This document shows positions 1 to 6,011 of a DNA stretch of 8,539 bases, piece by piece (the first letter of the stretch is position 1; each line of letters starts with the position of its first letter). Under the pieces are notes generated by a model. That model was not told the DNA's origin, made no database searches, and saw only the letters and a program-made list of their open reading frames with translations. Made by a program: the position numbers and the translations under genes. Origin of the DNA: Acidobacteria bacterium AH-259-G07 (lineage in GTDB: Bacteria > Acidobacteriota > UBA6911 > RPQK01 > JADFOI01); contig JALLON010000117.1 in NCBI GenBank assembly GCA_027717925.1, forward strand, positions 1 to 8,539, in the 5' to 3' direction.

Positions 1-6
1 GCCCGT

Positions 7-2019
7 TTACTTCGATTTCAGAGCATAGACCCCGTCCCAGTCCGCAGGCGGGGGTGCAGCGGAGAACTCACGGCAGCGCTCCAGGTAAATGCGTGCTACC
101 TTATCCTCGGAAAAGCGCTCCAGGTGTTTTTCGATCAGGGCGCAGGCACTTTCCCAGTCGCGCGACTCATAAGCGTCAATAATCTTGTCAAAGGACTGTA
201 CCATCTGATGCAGCCCATCGGGCACCGGCTCATCAATTCCGGCCAGGACCTCGTACACCCGGACCGGCTGCTGTTTGCCGATGACGCGAATGCGGTCCAC
301 CAGGCGCAGCAAAAACTGTCCGCGGACCAGCTCTTCTGTGGATTCGCTGATCATGATGGCAGTACCGAAGGGCTTATTGGCACCTTCTAAGCGGGAGGCC
401 AGATTCACCGCATCTCCAATCACGGTGTATTCCATTCGCTCGATATGACCGAGGTTTCCCGCCACCATGGGCCCGGTGTTGATTCCAATCCTGGCCTCCA
501 GGGGACGCATCTCCTCCACGATTCGCCTCATCTCCAGTGCCGCTTGACAGGCAAGCGCTGCATGATTTTCATTTGTCTTCGGCGCATTCCAAATGGCCAT
601 GACGGCGTCGCCGATGTACTTGTTGATCATCCCTTCCTGCTTCATGATCACATCCCCGATTCGAGTGAAGTAATCATTGAGCATGGAGAATAATTTGCGG
701 GGGGTGGTCTTTTCAGAGATCTTGGAAAAACCGGCAATGTCTGAAAAGAGCACCGTTGCCTCGACTTGCGTTCCACCCAGCTCCAGACTGTCGGGATTCT
801 TCATGATCTCACTCATCACCTGGCTGGAGACATAACCCTTCAAGGCTTTGCGAATGTGTGCTCTTTCCTTTTCCGTCAGGCGGTACTGGTAGAGCGTATT
901 CAGGCCAAACACCGATAACATGATGATGAAAGGCTGGGCGGTATAGAGCCAGTAATTTTGGTAGATAAAGATCAGAGCTACTGCTACCTCGTAAGCGATG
1001 ATGACAGCCACAGAGAGAAAGATCTTCAAGCGGAACGAGTCAAAACCCAGAACGATTCCAGAAATCAGGCCGGCGAGTAAGATCATCACGACCCAGGTTT
1101 GCGTCAGGGGGACCTTCTTAATGAAGGCTCTGCTCATCAGAGTGTTCAACGCATTGGCGTGAACTTCCGAGCCCGCCACAAGCGAGCTTCCGGCTAGGGT
1201 AAAAGGGGTGGAAAAGGCGTCTTTCTCCATCCCTGCCTGGCTTATGTCTTGGACCGTCATAGAAAGCCCGACAAAGATGATTTTGTCCTTTAAGGCTTGC
1301 GGCGGGAGAAAAATCTGGTGATCAATCGCCTGATAATAGCTGACGGTGTAAATCGAACGGGCCCCTCCGACATAATTGATCAAGATTTCTAGATCCTCTC
1401 CTTGAGAACGGACGATGGGAAGTTTGGAAAAATCGAGAGTTGTCCCGCCAAGCTGGTTGAACGCCTGTACGGCTAAGGAGGGACTTCCCTTCACCGATAA
1501 CCTGGTATGACGCAAGATGTCGTCGAGATCCGGGTTCATCGTGGCGTAACCTGGATGGGCACCTGCTTGCATCAGCTTGTCGATCGGAAGGACCCGTTTT
1601 CTCAAGACTCCGAATCTCGGATCGTCAACGGTGTCCTCAGTGGCCGCCAGTATCACCGGAACATCGCTCTCACGAATCGCCGCTGCCAGATCGTCGTCGT
1701 CTTCAGCGGTCGTCTCCAGGTCGAAAATGACGTCGAACACGATGGCCCGGACACCGGCCTTGTTAAGGCTTCGAATCAATTGTGCGTGAACCCAGCGCGG
1801 CCAAGGCCAGTTGAAGTTCGCCTTGAATTCGTCCAGTGAGCTTTGGTCAATGCCCACAATGACCATCTCCTCAGGAGCCGGCAAGGGCCCCCGAAGGACC
1901 GACATCATGTAGTCGTAGCTTTTTAACTCGAGGATCTCCAGCTGACCAGTGAGGGATAATACTAAAATGACGGCTAAGGTGACGAAGAAAAAGATAAATG
2001 CAGCGATGTACTTCTTCAT
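7..2019 (-). CDS. CHASE2-domain transmembrane class III adenylate cyclase
   Basis: Predicted inner-membrane sensor enzyme of 670 residues that converts ATP to cAMP. Residues 6-24 form a first membrane helix. Residues about 25-300 are a periplasmic CHASE2 sensor (YDYMM near 36-39, then VIVGIDQSSL). Three further helices lie near 307-325, 331-352 and 357-376, followed by a coupling segment and the catalytic domain (about 415-590). The class III residues are all visible: metal-binding D427 (FSDI) and D471 (IGDAV), adenine-selecting K467 and T532, and transition-state N539 and R543 (NLASR). The Lys/Thr pair points to ATP rather than GTP and to the class IIIb type. The C-terminal tail (600-670) is helical, contains a PPP-x-DWDG segment, and resembles tails of other CHASE2 cyclases. 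The ATG at 2019 gives a good N-terminal membrane helix but has no Shine-Dalgarno sequence; the leader is pyrimidine-rich. The gene follows the FecR/TPR/barrel gene by 94 bp and may be co-transcribed with it. Family assignment is firm; the ligand is unknown. Confidence 0.95.
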   Translation of the reverse strand: MKKYIAAFIFFFVTLAVILVLSLTGQLEILELKSYDYMMSVLRGPLPAPEEMVIVGIDQSSLDEFKANFNWPWPRWVHAQLIRSLNKAGVRAIVFDVIFDLETTAEDDDDLAAAIRESDVPVILAATEDTVDDPRFGVLRKRVLPIDKLMQAGAHPGYATMNPDLDDILRHTRLSVKGSPSLAVQAFNQLGGTTLDFSKLPIVRSQGEDLEILINYVGGARSIYTVSYYQAIDHQIFLPPQALKDKIIFVGLSMTVQDISQAGMEKDAFSTPFTLAGSSLVAGSEVHANALNTLMSRAFIKKVPLTQTWVVMILLAGLISGIVLGFDSFRLKIFLSVAVIIAYEVAVALIFIYQNYWLYTAQPFIIMLSVFGLNTLYQYRLTEKERAHIRKALKGYVSSQVMSEIMKNPDSLELGGTQVEATVLFSDIAGFSKISEKTTPRKLFSMLNDYFTRIGDVIMKQEGMINKYIGDAVMAIWNAPKTNENHAALACQAALEMRRIVEEMRPLEARIGINTGPMVAGNLGHIERMEYTVIGDAVNLASRLEGANKPFGTAIMISESTEELVRGQFLLRLVDRIRVIGKQQPVRVYEVLAGIDEPVPDGLHQMVQSFDKIIDAYESRDWESACALIEKHLERFSEDKVARIYLERCREFSAAPPPADWDGVYALKSK

Positions 2020-2038
2020 GTGTCGGAGGGAGGAAATT

Positions 2039-2103
2039 GGGGTCAGGGGGTCAAGGTGTCAAGGTCTGACCCCAACACCCCCGGAAATTCACGCTCTGAC
2101 CCC
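2039..2103. repeat. REP-like intergenic repeat cluster (GGGGTCAG/CTGACCCC)
   Basis: This stretch fills most of the gap between the barrel gene and the cyclase gene. On the plus strand it has GGGGTCAG at 2039-2046 and TCTGACCCC twice, at 2065-2073 and 2095-2103, exactly 30 bp apart. Between them an 8-bp unit, GTCAAGGT, is repeated in tandem at 2050-2057 and 2058-2065. The first GGGGTCAG and either CTGACCCC form an inverted pair that could fold into a hairpin. The GGGGTCAGA core with a CTTGACA segment resembles dispersed repetitive elements I recall from several uncultured diderm lineages, sometimes linked to REP-associated transposases. That family link is inference. No transposase is present here. 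Confidence 0.6.
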
Positions 2104-2113
2104 TTTAAAAGCC

Positions 2114-5100
2114 CTAAAAGAAGAAGTTTAGCCCAAAGCTCAGCTGGCGTCTAGGGACTCGCGGCTCCAGAGCCAACGGGTCAGCCAGGTACTCATACTT
2201 CCGGTTAAAAATGTTACCCACCTCAAAGGTCAGCAGTCCCAACTTATCCGGCATCTCATAGGAAATGGAAACATTGGTGGTCCACACATTCGGCTCTTCA
2301 GCCAACTGGCCCAGCAGATCCGACTGATTCAAGTATTCTTCTTCGATTCCAAAAAAGTATCCTCTGGGATGAACGTAAAACACGCCCAAGCGGAGATCGT
2401 GATCGTGCCTTTGAACGAAAAGATCGCGTATAATCGCATAATCAGTCACCCAGGTTAGACGATCCGTCAGGAACTGGTTGACCACAAAGCGGCCTCCGTA
2501 AAAATCAGCATCCAAATCTCCATTTTTATCTGTAGGAATGGTCCGATCTCTCCAGAAAGCAGTGGTCCGAATAAAGGTCTTGCCACCAAAAAGCCGCTGG
2601 TCCCAACCCACGTCGTAACCCGTACTCCTGGTCCGTTCCAGCTCGCTTGGACTGAGCACGAAACCGTAAAGATGAGTCGGAACCAAGCGCTCCTGCGGAT
2701 TGGTTTGCAAAGTTCTGGCGAAACTGAAGCGGAAGGTGGTCGACTCGAAGGGGCTCACCAAAAAACCGGCTTGAGGATCCCACCGGTCCATGGAAATCTG
2801 CACATTGTCTGTGCCGTCAATGCTGTAACGTCTGGCCCAATCATAGTTGAGCCCGGCAGTGAAGATCAGCTTGGGACTCACGATGTAGTCACCCTGCAGG
2901 AAGACCGTCTTAAAACGGATCTTATTCCGCGTCAGGTCAAATTCCTGTTCCGTGATCTCGCGTAATTCGGCCGGCAATACGCACCCCTCCTCGGGAGGAC
3001 CACTCTCACAAAATATGTTCGTCGTTCTTGACCGAGACCGGCCTTCGAAAATGTCGAATCCATACTTGAGCTGGAAGTCTGAGATCTTCAGAAGATGGGT
3101 CGCCTGAAGACTGAGATTGGGCTCCCGGAACAATGTGCGCGTATCCACATCCACCCTTCCGAAAAAGGCTTTGCCGGCATTCTGATCCTCCCTGAGCGTC
3201 TCGAACGTCCGTCCAGAGAAATATACCAGCAGCTCCGAGCCGGGATAAAACTGGTGGTGATATCCGATCTCGGCCCGGTTGATCCGTTCGAAAAACCGCA
3301 GATCGGGATCGTTTTCCTTGGGATCGCGGAGTAGCTTGTTTTTGTGACCAGCCTTCTGAGTAACCACAAACCTGCCAATACCCCGGTCACCCTGGCGCGT
3401 CTGAGAGTGGGAGAAAGACAACAGCAAATCACTGTGCGGCGTGGGGGCGAACTTGAACAGGTTGAAGGTGGTATAGCTGCGCGAATCATCATTTTGCAAA
3501 CGCCATCCATCCGAGCGGTTCTGGCTGAGAATGGAGCCAAAGGCAAAACGCCTGGCTCCGCCGCTGGCAACAAGAGACTGAGCATACGTGTCCAGGTTTC
3601 CAGCGCTTCCCACGGTGGTCCAGTTCAGTCGAGGAAGCTCAAACAGCGTCGTGTAATCATTAAATGAGTTAAAGGAGTTGGTGTTGACCGGAAGCAGCAG
3701 TCGAGCCATCAACAATTCAGAACCGCCCGCCACGGTCCGCCCGTCCAGATTCAAGAAGGTATCCGCCAAGAAAATGCGGGTGGAACTGTTGGTGGGATCC
3801 GCAGCGTACGACTTGACCGCCTCCAGATTGGCCCACTCGGTAAGCCCCAATCGGTTGTAAGCGGTGGCTAGCTTGATGTTTCTTGTGGCACGGTCTTCGT
3901 CCAGGACGAAGCGGCTTCGGTAGACTGCGCGGTTATCATTTAAACGGATTGACTCCTGAAAGTCCTTGACGGCAATGCCGGGCCGGTTCAAATCTTCCTG
4001 AAAGATTCCAGAATACAGATGGGGTGTTGGATCTCGAGGATCCAGCTCCATGGCTGCCTGCAAGGCGGTAAAAGCCTGTTCAAACTTACGCTGCTGGTAG
4101 AAGGCTTTTCCCAGATAGCTCTGATACAGGGAGATCCGGGGCTCCAAAGTGGTTGCCTCCAGAATCTGAAGGACTGCATCTGCATAGTTAGCCTCCCGCA
4201 TATTGGCAATGCCCAGCCCTAAACGCGGCTCACCCCGGGTGTTGTCCAACTCAATGGAGCGCTGGAGATGAACGCGTGCATCTGTGGTCTGGCCACGGGC
4301 CAGCAGCACGAAGCCCAGGGCCGAGTGAACGGCGGCCTCTTGAGGAGCACTGGCAAGGGCCTCACGGATCACCGTTTCAGCTTTTCCGCTGTTACCGGCG
4401 CCAAAGAGCAGCTTTGCAATTTGCACCTGAGCCTGCAGAAACTGGGGATCGAGCTCCAGGGCCCTCTCTATCGAGCCAGTGGCAGTCGGCAGATCAAAGA
4501 AACTCTGCTGGACGAGGCTGAGATTCAGGTAAGCCGAAGGAGAATTCGGATTGGACTGAACTGCGCGCTCAGCGGCGGCCAGTGCCTCGTCTTTATCGTT
4601 TTGGGTCAGGTGCACATTGGAAAGCAAACCCTGACCCAAAAAGTAAAACGGGTCATCGCGAGAGATCGACTCCAGGAGGGCGCGTGAGTTTTCGACATCG
4701 CCGGCCAGCAAATCAAGCATGGCCTTCTGCGTCTTCAGACGACCGTCGGCTCCTGGGTCCGCCACATAGTTGTAGGCTTGTTCGAACTCATTAACGCGAT
4801 AATGAGCCAGTGATAATCCAAGGCGTGTGCGCGGTGAGTCAGCCGGGGCCTGGGTGAACTGCTCAAAGGCCTCGCGGATACGATTCTGCTCCAAGAAAAT
4901 CCAACCGCGAGTCTCCGCTGCCTCCGGCGAAGAAGCCCCTTCCAGGGCAGCTAAAGCGGCCTCCAGATTTCCGGCATCGTGTTGAATTTGAGCCGTTCTC
5001 ACCGGATCCGAACTTGGACCGTTCAAATTGGCCCGCGCTTGCTGCGGAGACGCGTAGAGAAAGGGATAATCCCGCGGGCTGACAGCTGCCATATAGTAAA

Positions 5101-5740
5101 GTGTCCATTGAACGGCATCCTCCGGGTTCAAAATCACGACCTTGGTGGGTGCTTCTCCCACACGGCAGCGTCCTTGCTCCCCCGGGTTGACAAACACAGT
5201 GCCCAGATCATTAAAGAAATTGATCGAACCTTCCAGAACTGTGGCAAGCGTGTACCCGTCTTCAGCTACCTGGATGTCAAACTCGGTACCTCGAATGGCC
5301 GCAGTCACGGCGGGCGTTTTAACCTGGACTGGCGCAGGGGTCCTCTTTGACCGCAGCCAAGCTCTTCCCCTGTTCAAGTTCAAAATGCTTTGATCAGCCC
5401 GAGGACCCGTCACTGCCACTCGAACCAGCAGGTTGCTGACCGGTCGAACCGCCCTCAGTTCCAATTCGCTGTTCTCACTCAGCTTGAGCTGAGTTTCGTC
5501 AGCCATCAAGAGCGCAGCCCGGCTCCTGGGACCGGTTCGAATTATGTTACCTGGGTATAGGATCTGATTGATGTGAGCGGGAGCCCAAGGGGATTGTTGA
5601 ACCTCCACGCGGCCCTGAATGCTGAGCACTTTAGCTGCAATATTTTGAGTGGCCTGCGCCAGCACAGCGACCGACAAAAGAAGGCCTACCAACAGAAGAA
5701 ATGTGGTTTTTCTCATGATCTCCCCCGGGGATATAAACAA
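2114..5740 (-). CDS. FecR domain - TPR array - outer-membrane beta-barrel fusion protein
   Basis: Large secreted envelope protein of 1208 residues. A signal peptide (hydrophobic core about 13-27, likely cleaved after AQA near 30) leads into a FecR domain (about 38-205). Its hallmark is KTPAV-TAAIRGTEFDI at 141-156. TPR repeats run from about 250 to 650 (clear units near 366-399, 400-433, 468-501, 536-569, 570-603 and 619-652). From about 690 to the end the chain alternates aromatic and polar residues like beta-strands. It closes with a TonB-receptor-like segment (EVGNIFNRKYEY near 1173-1184) and the terminal Phe of outer-membrane proteins (GLNFFF). No plug domain or TonB box is visible, so active TonB-dependent import is unlikely. 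TPR plus barrel also recalls polysaccharide exporters such as PgaA or BcsC, a real alternative. The start is ambiguous: TTG at 5740 has AGGAGG four bases upstream; ATG at 5716 has GGGGGAG three bases upstream. Either leaves the signal peptide intact. Substrate unknown. Confidence 0.9.
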   Translation of the reverse strand: MFISPGEIMRKTTFLLLVGLLLSVAVLAQATQNIAAKVLSIQGRVEVQQSPWAPAHINQILYPGNIIRTGPRSRAALLMADETQLKLSENSELELRAVRPVSNLLVRVAVTGPRADQSILNLNRGRAWLRSKRTPAPVQVKTPAVTAAIRGTEFDIQVAEDGYTLATVLEGSINFFNDLGTVFVNPGEQGRCRVGEAPTKVVILNPEDAVQWTLYYMAAVSPRDYPFLYASPQQARANLNGPSSDPVRTAQIQHDAGNLEAALAALEGASSPEAAETRGWIFLEQNRIREAFEQFTQAPADSPRTRLGLSLAHYRVNEFEQAYNYVADPGADGRLKTQKAMLDLLAGDVENSRALLESISRDDPFYFLGQGLLSNVHLTQNDKDEALAAAERAVQSNPNSPSAYLNLSLVQQSFFDLPTATGSIERALELDPQFLQAQVQIAKLLFGAGNSGKAETVIREALASAPQEAAVHSALGFVLLARGQTTDARVHLQRSIELDNTRGEPRLGLGIANMREANYADAVLQILEATTLEPRISLYQSYLGKAFYQQRKFEQAFTALQAAMELDPRDPTPHLYSGIFQEDLNRPGIAVKDFQESIRLNDNRAVYRSRFVLDEDRATRNIKLATAYNRLGLTEWANLEAVKSYAADPTNSSTRIFLADTFLNLDGRTVAGGSELLMARLLLPVNTNSFNSFNDYTTLFELPRLNWTTVGSAGNLDTYAQSLVASGGARRFAFGSILSQNRSDGWRLQNDDSRSYTTFNLFKFAPTPHSDLLLSFSHSQTRQGDRGIGRFVVTQKAGHKNKLLRDPKENDPDLRFFERINRAEIGYHHQFYPGSELLVYFSGRTFETLREDQNAGKAFFGRVDVDTRTLFREPNLSLQATHLLKISDFQLKYGFDIFEGRSRSRTTNIFCESGPPEEGCVLPAELREITEQEFDLTRNKIRFKTVFLQGDYIVSPKLIFTAGLNYDWARRYSIDGTDNVQISMDRWDPQAGFLVSPFESTTFRFSFARTLQTNPQERLVPTHLYGFVLSPSELERTRSTGYDVGWDQRLFGGKTFIRTTAFWRDRTIPTDKNGDLDADFYGGRFVVNQFLTDRLTWVTDYAIIRDLFVQRHDHDLRLGVFYVHPRGYFFGIEEEYLNQSDLLGQLAEEPNVWTTNVSISYEMPDKLGLLTFEVGNIFNRKYEYLADPLALEPRVPRRQLSFGLNFFF

Positions 5741-5744
5741 GATT

Positions 5745-5750
5745 CCTCCT
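5745..5750 (-). promoter_or_regulatory. Strong Shine-Dalgarno that favours the TTG start of the barrel gene
   Basis: On the minus strand AGGAGG lies four bases before TTG (5740-5738), which is in frame with the barrel protein. The alternative ATG at 5716-5714 is 28 bases beyond this site, too far to be served by it, but has its own GGGGGAG three bases upstream. Spacing is short in both cases. The motif tips the choice toward TTG without settling it. Confidence 0.5.
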
Positions 5751-5853
5751 CTTCACTCGATGAGACTGAGCAAATAGCATGCCATTCGAACTTTACTATA
5801 TATTGGCATCTATCCCACATCTTGCCCCATATGTTGTCCCATGGCCGTAACCG

Positions 5854-5875
5854 GTTCACCTTATTATCAGTGAAC
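5854..5875. promoter_or_regulatory. Inverted repeat, possible operator
   Basis: GTTCAC (5854-5859) and GTGAAC (5870-5875) form a perfect 6-bp inverted repeat separated by 10 bp of AT-rich sequence. The spacer contains the possible -10 element read on the minus strand. CAGTG (5868-5872) pairs in a second, overlapping inverted repeat with CACTG (5885-5889). A 22-bp dyad over a -10 box is the usual layout of a repressor site, but no specific regulator can be named. Confidence 0.3.
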
Positions 5876-5893
5876 ACAAGTTAACACTGTAAA
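5863..5893 (-). promoter_or_regulatory. Candidate promoter for the barrel/cyclase genes
   Basis: Read on the minus strand, TTTACA (5893-5888) matches the -35 consensus at five of six positions, and GATAAT (5868-5863) matches the -10 at five of six. The spacer is 19 bp, longer than ideal. It would give a leader of about 115 nt before the TTG start. A second -10-like TATAGT lies at 5800-5795 but has no recognisable -35. The call assumes a sigma-70-like factor and is tentative. Confidence 0.3.
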
Positions 5894-5980
5894 GAGGGGT
5901 TGACATTCACAAATCCCGGATATATTCGTTGGACGCCTTCAATGTTATAGCAGGCAGCTTGGAATGAGCAATTCAAATCA

Positions 5981-6007
5981 CCCACGGACGTGGGCCAAAC
6001 CCGGCCC
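5981..6007 (-). terminator. Overlapping hairpins downstream of topA, possible weak terminator
   Basis: Just past the topA stop are two short perfect stems that share bases and so exclude each other. One pairs 5981-5986 (CCCACG) with 5989-5994 (CGTGGG) around a 2-nt loop. The other pairs 5992-5996 (GGGCC) with 6003-6007 (GGCCC) around a 6-nt loop. No run of U follows in the topA transcript, so this is not a canonical intrinsic terminator and read-through into the barrel gene is possible. Confidence 0.3.
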
Positions 6008-6011
6008 TCGG

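Noticed and set aside
2057..2062. Perfect minus-strand TTGACA inside the repeat, as a possible -35 box for the cyclase.
   Set aside because: At 17-18 bp downstream the sequence is CAATTT/AATTTC, a poor -10 match; the TTGACA is explained by the tandem GTCAAGGT unit.
3088..3585. Open minus-strand frame of 165 codons in another phase of the barrel gene.
   Set aside because: The main frame is continuous through this region with barrel-like sequence; the alternative is low-complexity Ser/Arg-rich and unconvincing. Not evidence of a frameshift.
5854..5905. Possible cAMP-CRP site near the barrel gene, which would close a feedback loop with the cyclase.
   Set aside because: Only half-sites (GTGA, TCACA) occur and none is arranged as TGTGA-6-TCACA.
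5900..5926. Plus-strand promoter-like pair: perfect TTGACA (5900-5905) and TATATT (5921-5926).
   Set aside because: The spacer is only 15 bp and nothing on the plus strand downstream looks like a gene; transcription would run antisense into topA. Probably chance in an AT-rich gap, though an antisense RNA cannot be excluded.
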